A stretch of DNA of 13,306 bases, from contig CAZJLS010000049.1 in NCBI GenBank assembly GCA_964547125.1, forward strand, positions 1-13,306, written 5' to 3'. Below are positions 1 to 7,036 of this stretch, piece after piece. A program made the translations under genes and the position numbers. Under the pieces are notes generated by a model, which had not been told where the DNA came from, ran no database searches, and was given only the letters and a program-made list of their open reading frames with translations. Source of the stretch: Methanobrevibacter_A sp964547125 (GTDB lineage Archaea > Methanobacteriota > Methanobacteria > Methanobacteriales > Methanobacteriaceae). How positions within the stretch are numbered: position 1 is the stretch's first letter; each line of letters begins with the position of its first letter.

Positions 1-1932
1 ACTGTTTACATTATCTAATTTTGCAAATATCCATTTGTCCATTGGATTTAAATTATCTTTTACTTCTTCATAACTTATGTTTTCATCAAATATGTGCATA
101 CTTACAAAACGGAATGCATTCCAGAATTTTCTTAAGAATTTATATCCATATTTTATATCATTCCAATCAAATGGAACATCAGAACCAGGTATACTGTTTG
201 CTGCCCATGTTCTTAGCGCATCTGCACCATATTCTTTAACTACTTCATCTGGTGCGATTACATTTCCACGAGATTTACTCATTTTATATCCATCCTCACC
301 AAAGACCATACCATTTATTACAATATCATCAAATGGTTTTTCTCCAGTTAAAGCTATTGATCTTAGCATTGTATAAAATGCCCATGTACGTATAATATCA
401 TGACCTTGTGGGCGAATTGTACTTGGGAAATGATTTTTATATGATGGGTCAGGCCATCCTGCTATTGATAATGGACTTATTGAACTGTCCATCCATGTAT
501 CAAGCACATCTGTTTCTCCAATAAATTCTTCACATCCACATTCACAAGGTTCTTTTGGAGCATCTATTGTTGGATCTATTGGTAAGTCTTCTTCTTTAGG
601 AAGTATTACTTTTCCACAATCTTTACAGTACCATACAGGTATTGGTGTTGCGAATAATCTTTGACGTGATATACACCAATCCCATTCCATATTATCTGTC
701 CAGTTAAGTAAACGTGACTCCATATGTTCTGGTATCCAATTCATTTCATCAGATGCTTGTTTAACTTGTTTTATTAATTTTCTTACACCTATAAACCATT
801 GTTTTTTAACTAATATTTCTATTGGTGTTTTACATCTCCAACAGGCACCTACATTTTGATCAACATCTTCTTGTTTTACTAGATAACCTTCATTTTTTAA
901 ATCATTAATTGTTTGTTTTGAACATTCTTCAAGTGTTAAACCTTCGTATTTTCCACCAGCACTTGTTATTAATCCTTGTTCATTAATTGCTTCAATTATA
1001 CTTAAATCGTACTTGTTAACCCATGATACATCTGTTTTATCCCCAAATGTACAAATCATTACTGCTCCAGTACCATATTCCGGGTCAACTTCAGTATCTG
1101 CAATTATTTTCACTTTTTGATTAGATAAAGGCACTTCAACATATTCACCAAGTAAATGATTGTATCTTTCATCATCTGGATGAATTACTACTGCTACACA
1201 TGCCATCATTAATTCCGGACGAGTTGTTGCAATTAATATTCCTTCATCTTTTGGATTGGAGAATTTCCCATCAGAAGGTATGTATGAATTGTCATCAGGC
1301 TTATTTGTAATAGTTCCTGCTGGAGGGAAATTAACATAATTTAATTTAGTTACATTATCACTGTACTCAACTTCTGCAAATGCAATTGCTGTTTCACAAC
1401 GAGGACACCAATTAACTGGATGTATTCCTTGATAAATTAAACCTTGATCATACATTTTAAGAAAACTTAATTGTGTTCTTCGTTTGTATTCTGGAGTCAT
1501 TGTAATGTATTCTCTACTCCAGTCTTGTGAGTAACCTAAGCTTTTCATTTGTTTTTTCATTAAGCTTATATTTTCAGTGGTTAAATCTACACACATTTCA
1601 CGGAATTCTTGTAAAGGCACATCATTCTTTTTAATATTATGTATTTCTTCAACTTTAACTTCAGTTGGTAATCCATGACAATCCCAACCTTGAGGGAATA
1701 ACACATCATATCCTTTTTCTCTTCTGTAACGTGCATTAAAATCAATGTATGCCCAATTTAATACATGTCCAAGGTGAATATTACCTGTCGGATATGGTGG
1801 GGGAGTGTCAATTATATATCTTGGTCTGCTTCCATCACCAACATACTTATATATTTTCTTATCATCCCATATTTCTTGCCAATGCGCTTCTCTTGTATGA
1901 TTATAATCTTTTGGAATATCCTGATTAGACAA
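1..1932 (-). CDS. valS: Valine--tRNA ligase, N-terminal 644 codons (runs off the left edge)
   Basis: Cytoplasmic class I aminoacyl-tRNA synthetase that charges tRNA-Val. Translating the minus strand from 1932 gives one open frame to base 1 with no internal stop. The ATP-binding signature PPPYPTGNIHLGH lies at residues 44-56 and the second signature KMSKS at residues 550-554. GWDCHGLPTEV, typical of ValRS rather than IleRS, follows the first motif. A CP1 editing domain with ATTRPELMMACVAVVIHPDD lies near residue 230. CxxC pairs (CPRC, CWRC, CKDC) near residues 175, 363 and 434 fit zinc ribbons. Archaeal ValRS is usually near 880-900 residues, so about 250 residues carrying the anticodon-binding region lie outside the window. 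No in-frame ATG fits the N-terminus. TTG at 1930-1932 begins MSNQDIPKDYNH and has GGAG at 1944-1947, 11 bases upstream. It is transcribed divergently from the 2092 gene. The identification is secure; the TTG start is an inference. Confidence 0.96.
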   Translation of the reverse strand, partial: MSNQDIPKDYNHTREAHWQEIWDDKKIYKYVGDGSRPRYIIDTPPPYPTGNIHLGHVLNWAYIDFNARYRREKGYDVLFPQGWDCHGLPTEVKVEEIHNIKKNDVPLQEFREMCVDLTTENISLMKKQMKSLGYSQDWSREYITMTPEYKRRTQLSFLKMYDQGLIYQGIHPVNWCPRCETAIAFAEVEYSDNVTKLNYVNFPPAGTITNKPDDNSYIPSDGKFSNPKDEGILIATTRPELMMACVAVVIHPDDERYNHLLGEYVEVPLSNQKVKIIADTEVDPEYGTGAVMICTFGDKTDVSWVNKYDLSIIEAINEQGLITSAGGKYEGLTLEECSKQTINDLKNEGYLVKQEDVDQNVGACWRCKTPIEILVKKQWFIGVRKLIKQVKQASDEMNWIPEHMESRLLNWTDNMEWDWCISRQRLFATPIPVWYCKDCGKVILPKEEDLPIDPTIDAPKEPCECGCEEFIGETDVLDTWMDSSISPLSIAGWPDPSYKNHFPSTIRPQGHDIIRTWAFYTMLRSIALTGEKPFDDIVINGMVFGEDGYKMSKSRGNVIAPDEVVKEYGADALRTWAANSIPGSDVPFDWNDIKYGYKFLRKFWNAFRFVSMHIFDENISYEEVKDNLNPMDKWIFAKLDNVNS

Positions 1933-2091
1933 TTTAAATATATCTCCTATTAATAATAAAACAATTAATTTATAATATATTAATATATTTTTTCTACATA
2001 ACATAAATATTATAAGGTCAACTAATTAATATAATTAAAAAATATATATAAAAATATTATAAAAAAATAATAACTTAGGAAAATTAATATT
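1933..2091. promoter_or_regulatory. Divergent intergenic promoter region (valS / membrane protein-pheT)
   Basis: About 159 bases made almost entirely of A and T separate the two divergent starts. TATA-like stretches occur on both sides: TATATATAAAA around 2042-2052 would suit the rightward gene, and the AT stretch around 1971-1990 read leftward would suit valS. Base composition makes it impossible to pick one TATA box with confidence, and no coding potential was seen. The rightward gene has an AGGA ribosome-binding site at 2077-2080, and valS has GGAG at 1944-1947. Confidence 0.5.
1974..1989. repeat. Perfect 16-base AT palindrome in the divergent promoter region
   Basis: The sequence AATATATTAATATATT equals its own reverse complement. 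It sits between valS and the rightward pair, where it could overlap the valS TATA element or form a symmetrical protein-binding site. In such AT-only DNA a palindrome of this size can also arise by chance. Confidence 0.4.
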
Positions 2092-2448
2092 ATGAATTTA
2101 CTATGGTTTTGGATTGCAGTTGCACTAGCTATAAGTGATGAAATCCATGGCAGAATAGTTTGGAAAATTGGACAAGACTTTTATATAATCCTTGCCGGAG
2201 TAATTGATAAAACAATGGCATCAATAATCCAAACATGGATTGTTCATGAAGTACTAGAAGCAATATTTCATTTTATACTTTTAACAATTGTTTTTCAATC
2301 TTTACAAATAGGATTTTTAGCAGCACTCATACATTTTACTTTAGATTTAGCGCATAGTGCATATCCACACCATATACCCCCACTTGCACATAGATCATTA
2401 CACTTCCTAGTTGAATCAATATTCTTTATGGGAGTTTATGGATTATAA
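2092..2448 (+). CDS. Small histidine-rich membrane protein, unknown function
   Basis: A 118-residue hydrophobic protein that I cannot assign to a named family. Likely membrane segments are about residues 2-15, 26-38, 58-82 (possibly two) and 103-117. Nine histidines cluster with acidic residues near the segment ends: H52 with E54, E57 and H60, then H81-D85-H88, H93-H94, and H100/H104 inside AHRSLHF. This spacing resembles membrane-embedded metal sites, as in YdjM/DUF457-type putative hydrolases, but the motif order differs and the similarity is only suggestive. The start ATG has AGGA at 2077-2080, 11 bases upstream. The stop is 41 bases before pheT on the same strand, so the two are probably co-transcribed. 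Sense codons are A-ending like those of pheT. That it is a real gene is likely; its role is unknown. Confidence 0.8.
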   Translation: MNLLWFWIAVALAISDEIHGRIVWKIGQDFYIILAGVIDKTMASIIQTWIVHEVLEAIFHFILLTIVFQSLQIGFLAALIHFTLDLAHSAYPHHIPPLAHRSLHFLVESIFFMGVYGL

Positions 2449-2489
2449 AAAAAACTTAAAAATTATTATTTTTCAGGAGACAATAAATA

Positions 2490-4139
2490 ATGCCTGTAAT
2501 AACATTTGAATATGACGATTTAAAAGAATTTGGAATAGATATAGAAAAAGAAAAACTTATAAACATAATACCAATGATGGGAAGCGATATAGAAGACCAT
2601 AATGAAACAGAAATTAAAGTAGAATTCTTCCCAAATAGACCAGATAATCTTAGCGTTCCTGGAGTTGCCAGAACATTAAAAGGATTTATAGAACAAGAAA
2701 CAGGCTTACCAAATTATCCAATAACACCTTCAGATGAAAAAGTTTATGTAAGTGAAGAAGTTGCTAAAATACGCCCATATATTGGTTTTGCAAAAATAGA
2801 AGGTGTGAAATTTGATGATAATAAAATAAAACAAATTATGGACTTTCAAGAAAACTTACATTGGGTAATCGGAAGAGATCGTAAAAAAGTAGCTATAGGA
2901 GTCCATAATGCAGATGTTGTTAATGCTCCATACTATTATATAGCAACTGAAAAAAATGAAAATAGTTTCATACCATTAGAAGAAAATACTCCTTTCACTC
3001 CTGAAGAAATCTTAAAAGAACATGAAAAAGGAGCAGCATACGCCCATTTAATAGAAGATTTTGATAAATATCCTCTAATAAAAGATAAAGACGATAAAAT
3101 ACTAAGTATGCCTCCAATAATAAACGGAGAATTAACCAAATTAACAAATGATACTACTAATCTTATAATTGATGTGACTGGAACCGATGAGAAAGCAGTA
3201 AATCAAAGTTTAAACATAATATGCAGTAGTTTTGCTGAAGCAGGTGGAAAAATAAAAAGTATGGAAGTAATATATCCTGAAAAAACAATAATAACTCCTG
3301 ATTTAACACCAAAAGTAAAAAATGTGAGTGTATCAACAGCAAATAAATTAATAGGTATAGATATAACTGCACAAGAAACTAAAAAATTATTAGAAAAAGC
3401 AAGAATGGGTGCTGAAATAATAGATGATGACACACTTAAAGTGGAAATTCCTGCATATCGAACAGATATTTTACATGAATATGATCTTGTAGAAAATATA
3501 GCAATTGAATACTGTATAAAAAAAATACCCTCAGCATTACCAGAAATGTCAACAGTAGCTTACGAACACAATTGGTTCAAATCTGATAAAACCATAAGAG
3601 AATTAATGATTGGATTAGGATATCAAGAAATAATGAGTTTAATGTTAACTAACGAAGAAAGCCATTATGAAAAAATGAACCAAGAAGAAACCGACCATGT
3701 TGAAGTATTAAGACCAATAACAATTGACGGTACCATGATTAGAGAAAATCTTCTAAATACCATATTAGAATTTTTAGAAAATAATAAACATCAAGATTTA
3801 CCTCAAAAAATATTTGAAATAGGTGATGTTCTCTATACCGATGAAACAAAAACCTTAAAAGTAAGACCTGGTAAAAAACTTGCAGCATTAAGTTGTCATT
3901 CTACAGCAAACTTTACAGAAGCTAAATCTTTAATAAATACTGTATTAGAAAACTTAGGATACAAATATACAATCATTGACTCAGAAAATACAAGTTTTAT
4001 AAAAGGTAGAGTAGCTGATGTAGAAGGAGAAAGTGAAAATAGTAAAATAAAAGGAGTGTTTGGAGAAATTTCTCCAAAAGTAATAACAAACTTTGAATTA
4101 GAATATCCTGTTGTAGGATTTGAAATAGAATTTTTATAA
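2490..4139 (+). CDS. pheT: Phenylalanine--tRNA ligase beta subunit
   Basis: Beta subunit of the heterotetrameric cytoplasmic PheRS, which with PheS charges tRNA-Phe. The 549-residue length fits the archaeal form, which lacks the extra N-terminal tRNA-binding and C-terminal domains of the roughly 800-residue bacterial subunit. The archaeal signature EFFPNRPDNLSVPGVARTLKGF is at residues 45-66, and WVIGRDRKKVAIGVHN at about 125-140. A B5-like segment with PAYRTDILHEYDLVENIAIEY precedes the C-terminal catalytic-like core (IRELMIGLGYQEIMS; later LPQKIFEIGDV). The start ATG has GGAG at 2476-2479, 10 bases upstream. It follows the small membrane-protein gene on the same strand. Its stop codon overlaps the 3' end of the opposing cysteine-rich gene. 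pheS is not in the window. Confidence 0.96.
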   Translation: MPVITFEYDDLKEFGIDIEKEKLINIIPMMGSDIEDHNETEIKVEFFPNRPDNLSVPGVARTLKGFIEQETGLPNYPITPSDEKVYVSEEVAKIRPYIGFAKIEGVKFDDNKIKQIMDFQENLHWVIGRDRKKVAIGVHNADVVNAPYYYIATEKNENSFIPLEENTPFTPEEILKEHEKGAAYAHLIEDFDKYPLIKDKDDKILSMPPIINGELTKLTNDTTNLIIDVTGTDEKAVNQSLNIICSSFAEAGGKIKSMEVIYPEKTIITPDLTPKVKNVSVSTANKLIGIDITAQETKKLLEKARMGAEIIDDDTLKVEIPAYRTDILHEYDLVENIAIEYCIKKIPSALPEMSTVAYEHNWFKSDKTIRELMIGLGYQEIMSLMLTNEESHYEKMNQEETDHVEVLRPITIDGTMIRENLLNTILEFLENNKHQDLPQKIFEIGDVLYTDETKTLKVRPGKKLAALSCHSTANFTEAKSLINTVLENLGYKYTIIDSENTSFIKGRVADVEGESENSKIKGVFGEISPKVITNFELEYPVVGFEIEFL

Positions 4140-4541
4140 ATTATTCATTATTTTAGTGAAATTTTCTCCTACAAACTGACAATATTCATCACATTTACTT
4201 TTATCTTCACCATTATCTGTTAATTTACAACATTGGATTGTTCCATATTTTTCTTGGAAGAATTTGAGTAATTGTTTGCTGACAACAACATTTTTGGATT
4301 CATCATCAGACAATAATAATCCTAATGCTATTATTGCTCCAGTTAATGCTCCGCATGTTCCTTCATCAAATGTTCCACCTATTCCTCCTGAAAATCCTTT
4401 ACCTAAACTCATTAATTCTTTTTCTGTGAATTTTGTTTGGTTTGAACATATTCCTGTTAGTACCGATTGTGAGCAACTTTTTTTGTTGTCTCTGTAATCT
4501 TGTATTTTTGTTTTTATTTCGTTTTCGTTATATTTAGACAT
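4134..4541 (-). CDS. C_GCAxxG_C_C family putative redox protein
   Basis: A 135-residue soluble protein of the cysteine-rich family defined by four conserved cysteines and a CGAxxG motif. C23 lies in CSQSVLTG, matching the usual N-terminal Cys-x-QxV element. GFSGGIGGTFDEGTCGALTGAI at about residues 49-70 carries C63 of the CGAxxG motif. C104/C105 in IQCCKL and C117/C121 in the tail match the two C-terminal cysteines; C32, and one of each pair, are extra. The family is annotated as putatively redox-active, but no reaction is established. The ATG at 4539-4541 has GAGGT at 4550-4554, 8 bases upstream. It overlaps the pheT stop by 6 bases in convergent orientation and lies 93 bases downstream of the broken yjbQ gene on the same strand, with no clear terminator between them. 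Confidence 0.88.
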   Translation of the reverse strand: MSKYNENEIKTKIQDYRDNKKSCSQSVLTGICSNQTKFTEKELMSLGKGFSGGIGGTFDEGTCGALTGAIIALGLLLSDDESKNVVVSKQLLKFFQEKYGTIQCCKLTDNGEDKSKCDEYCQFVGENFTKIMNNL

Positions 4542-4634
4542 TATTCAAAACCTCATCTTTTTTTTATTGTTTTATGTTTTTTGTTTTTATTTTACTAAAC
4601 TTTTTATGTTTGGAGCAAATGTTAGATTTATTTT

Positions 4635-5040
4635 TCATTCACCTATTATTGTTAGGTTTATTGTTCTATTGTTTCTTGGTCCATCATGTTCTATTAGAAA
4701 TATTGATTGCCATGTTCCAAGGTTTATTTTTCCATTTTGTATTGGTATTGTTTCTGTTGTTGGAAGTATTAGACTTTCTAAATGTGATTTTGCATTGTTG
4801 TCTATTGTGTCATGATTGTATTCTTTGTTTGGTATTATTTCTTTTAGTGTGTTGAGAATGTCTTTTTTTTAGATTTTCTTCATCTTCATTTATTATTATG
4901 CTTGTGGTGGTGTGTTTTGTAGATATATTTATTATTCCATTTTTTATTGTGTTTTTTATTTGTTGTTGTATTAATGGTGTTATATTTATTAGTTCTGTTT
5001 TTTTGTTGGTGTTTATTTGTATTTGTTTTTGTATTATCAT
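4635..5040 (-). pseudogene. yjbQ: YjbQ/UPF0047 family gene split by a +1 frameshift in an A8 run
   Basis: The first frame gives 59 residues from ATG 5040, starting MIIQKQIQINTNKK, with the family segment KHTTTSIIINEDEENLKK. It then runs into an unrelated tail and TGA at 4810-4812. One base further along, the next frame continues the family without a stop for 75 residues: DILNTLKEIIPNKEYNHD, then NGKINLGTWQSIFLIEHDG, PR, and IIGE, ending at TGA 4635-4637. Joined, the product is 134 residues, the usual YjbQ size. The switch falls at eight A residues (sense strand, 4863-4870); seven would restore one frame. YjbQ proteins have reported secondary thiamine-phosphate synthase activity, but their physiological role is unclear. 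GGGAG at 5050-5054 is a good ribosome-binding site. Both halves are otherwise intact, so this may be a sequencing error, a very recent mutation, or slippage-dependent expression rather than a dead gene. Confidence 0.88.
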
Positions 5041-5224
5041 TTTATTTTTCTCCCTCTTTTTCTAATCTTATTATTTTTAATATCTAATTTATTATTTCGA
5101 TACTTAATTACATAAGTATTTATTTAATCAAATGTATGTTAAATTATTTAAAAATAGTTTTTGAATATTAGTAAAAAAGGTAGAAATAGATAGATAGTGA
5201 ACTCAAAATTTTAAAAAATAGTAG

Positions 5225-5252
5225 AAAAAATAGGAGAAAAAAATATTCTCCT
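5225..5252 (-). terminator. Hairpin plus U-tract downstream of mch
   Basis: On the minus strand AGGAGAA and TTCTCCT form a 7-base-pair stem around a 7-base loop (5232-5252), followed by ATTTTTT (5225-5231). It begins about 30 bases after the mch stop codon. Archaeal termination mainly needs the U-tract; the hairpin may add RNA stability. The rest of the 5041-5281 gap is AT-rich. It should hold the yjbQ promoter, but I see no other definable element there. Confidence 0.6.
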
Positions 5253-5281
5253 TAAAAAAATAAAGACAAAAATATAGTTAA

Positions 5282-6244
5282 TTATAAACCAAAGGATTTT
5301 TTAAGTAAATCAGCGTTTACATAACCTTCTTTGTATAATTTACCAGTAGTTAAATCATTTATAACTACTTCTGCAGGAGCAAACATTCCTTTGTCGATTT
5401 TGTAGAAATCAAATTCAGCTTCTTTAAATACATCAAAGAATGGTTTACCATATCCATCAGCTGCAGATGATGGTAATTTTGCTGCTACACTTGCAATGTC
5501 ATCTCCTTCTTCAGATTCAATATAATAATAAGTTCTTCCACCGAATAAAACTGCATCATTTGTTTTACCCATAGCTTTTAATCCATCTGGGTCAATTGGA
5601 GCAATAGGTGCAATACCTGCAGCATGTTTAACTTTATTAACATCGAATTTTAATGCTTCTAACATTTTGTAAGTACCATTTTCAACAACACGTCCTGCAA
5701 TTTGTATAGATCCTACAAGACTGGATGTTGGAGCTACTAATAAAAATACATTACTTACATCAACTTTACATTCTTCTGCAATGTATTCTGCAACTTCTTC
5801 TGTTGGTAATACATCAGATTCTAAAGTTAATATTGCAATATCTGCATCATCTTTATAATTTATTTCTTCATAAGTTTCTGCAGGTTTTAAGGATAATGCT
5901 CTAGCTGGTCCAGAACCTAATGCAAAGAAATCACCTACACTTACAGACCATCCTGCTTTTTGTGAACCTAATGTAGAAATAGATGGAGAGTCAGTTTTTA
6001 TTTTTACAGAAGGTAATGCGAATTTTTCAGATAAGTCTCCAGGTATACTTATACCTACATCTGCTAATCCTCCAAGACATACTTTAGTATATAATTCTCC
6101 TGCCTTGAAACTTCCAGTAACATTAACTCCACAGTCTAAAACTGTAGCACCATTACTTAACTGAGATACTTCAATATTAATTTCTTCAGATTTTTCAATC
6201 ATTACGTCAACTGTCTTTTTAGCTTCTAAATTAACACTTACCAT
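5282..6244 (-). CDS. mch: Methenyltetrahydromethanopterin cyclohydrolase
   Basis: Cytoplasmic enzyme that interconverts N5-formyl-H4MPT and N5,N10-methenyl-H4MPT, a central C1 step of methanogenesis. The 320-residue length matches the family. Recognisable segments are NGATVLDCGVNVTGSFKAG at residues 31-49, YTKVCLGGLADVGIS at 52-66, and FALGSGPARALSLKPAETYEE at about 107-127. A later stretch has APIAPIDPDGLKAMGKTND followed by LFGGRTYYYIE. The ATG at 6242-6244 has GGAG at 6255-6258, 10 bases upstream. It lies 78 bases downstream of the thymidylate synthase gene. That gap contains a TATA-like box, so mch may be transcribed separately at a higher level as well as by read-through. A hairpin/U-tract terminator follows it. 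In methanol-plus-H2 methanogens such as Methanosphaera, Mch would mainly support biosynthetic C1 supply; that application here is inference. Confidence 0.97.
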   Translation of the reverse strand: MVSVNLEAKKTVDVMIEKSEEINIEVSQLSNGATVLDCGVNVTGSFKAGELYTKVCLGGLADVGISIPGDLSEKFALPSVKIKTDSPSISTLGSQKAGWSVSVGDFFALGSGPARALSLKPAETYEEINYKDDADIAILTLESDVLPTEEVAEYIAEECKVDVSNVFLLVAPTSSLVGSIQIAGRVVENGTYKMLEALKFDVNKVKHAAGIAPIAPIDPDGLKAMGKTNDAVLFGGRTYYYIESEEGDDIASVAAKLPSSAADGYGKPFFDVFKEAEFDFYKIDKGMFAPAEVVINDLTTGKLYKEGYVNADLLKKSFGL

Positions 6245-6288
6245 AATTTAATGTCTCCAAAAAATAATAATAATTTTTTTAATTTTAT

Positions 6289-6305
6289 GTATAAATTTTA
6301 TAAAT
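6289..6305 (-). promoter_or_regulatory. Candidate TATA box for mch
   Basis: The thyA-mch gap contains TTTATAAA at 6297-6304 inside a longer TTTATAAAATTTATA on the minus strand. A start about 26 bases downstream would give a leader of roughly 30 bases holding the GGAG site, which suits an independent mch promoter. The call rests only on sequence and spacing in AT-rich DNA. Confidence 0.4.
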
Positions 6306-6322
6306 TTGATATTAAATATAAT

Positions 6323-7015
6323 TTAAGGTTTAGTAACTTTAACTTTTTCTGCTAGTTTAAGGTCATTTTCATAAATATGAGCACTAATACTGTGTATAGT
6401 GATTGGACCAATATGAATATTTGATCCTAACTCTTCAGAAACATAATGTGCAAGATATGATAAACCTACAGCATTTGGAAACCATGCCCCAAAAATATCA
6501 TGACTACGCCAAAGCCCTGTAGTGTATAATGTATTATCACGTATTTTAAAATCAACTAATATCATACAAGGAACTTCATCAACTTTTGTATCTGCTGTTG
6601 GATCCCATGTGACACTTATAGCACGACGTGACTCTTGACAATTTTTTAAACGATCAATTGCTACACGTATTTGATCAATACCTTTAAAGTGTGCTCTTAA
6701 ACGATTTCCATAAGTGTAAACAAAACCGGGATTTTCTCCACTGATAAATTGTTCAGAATATTTTTCAAGTTTGTCTCCTTCCCAAAAATATCCATCTGGA
6801 ATACGTATATTATCTAAACTTGCTATTTTATCTCCAAAACCAAAGAAATCTCCTCCTGCAACATGAAATGGGTCTTTTATTGTTGCTAAAACATTTAATA
6901 CTTCTTTAGTTTTAGAACCTCTTTCATCATCTACAAAATGTCCATTTTTTACTATATAGGATACTATTTGCTCCCAACAGTCTGCTATTTGTTCTCCTTC
7001 AAATCTTTTTGGCAT
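6323..7015 (-). CDS. thyA: Thymidylate synthase, methanogen ThyA-like type
   Basis: Methylates dUMP to dTMP with a reduced C1 carrier; in methanogens this is expected to be a tetrahydromethanopterin derivative rather than folate. The 230-residue product is shorter than bacterial ThyA (about 264) but normal for the archaeal family. ESRRAISVTWDP at residues 128-138 supplies the arginines that bind phosphate. The catalytic cysteine is C150 in EVPCMILVDFKI. The nucleotide-binding segment TGLWRSHDIFGAWFPNAVGL spans 166-185 with N181, and SAHIYENDL at 211-219 holds the conserved His and Tyr. The ATG at 7013-7015 has GGAG at 7028-7031, a rather long 12 bases upstream. It starts 21 bases after the metE stop, so the two are very probably co-transcribed. 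Confidence 0.93.
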   Translation of the reverse strand: MPKRFEGEQIADCWEQIVSYIVKNGHFVDDERGSKTKEVLNVLATIKDPFHVAGGDFFGFGDKIASLDNIRIPDGYFWEGDKLEKYSEQFISGENPGFVYTYGNRLRAHFKGIDQIRVAIDRLKNCQESRRAISVTWDPTADTKVDEVPCMILVDFKIRDNTLYTTGLWRSHDIFGAWFPNAVGLSYLAHYVSEELGSNIHIGPITIHSISAHIYENDLKLAEKVKVTKP

Positions 7016-7036
7016 AAAAAAATTTAACTCCTTTTT

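Noticed and set aside
77..376. Open frames on the plus strand opposite the left-edge gene (also 21-239 and 1765-1953)
   Set aside because: They are antisense shadows of valS, which is continuous on the minus strand with clear family motifs; their products have no recognisable features.
2092..2448. Assignment as a YdjM/DUF457 metal-dependent hydrolase
   Set aside because: The His-rich words are suggestive, but their order and the missing N-terminal aspartate motif do not match well enough for an annotation.
4567..4855. Plus-strand hydrophobic open frames opposite yjbQ
   Set aside because: Their Leu/Phe-rich products arise from A-rich sense codons of the yjbQ gene read on the opposite strand. 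The YjbQ match on the minus strand explains the region.
4855..4875. Programmed -1 ribosomal frameshift at the A8 run in yjbQ
   Set aside because: A -1 shift leads to a stop within a few codons. The intact second frame needs +1 (or removal of one A), so a classical -1 slippery site does not fit.
5170..5220. Short repeats such as GATAGATAG and AATAGTAGAAAAAATAGG in the mch-yjbQ gap
   Set aside because: Too short and irregular in AT-rich DNA to call a repeat array, attachment site or CRISPR.
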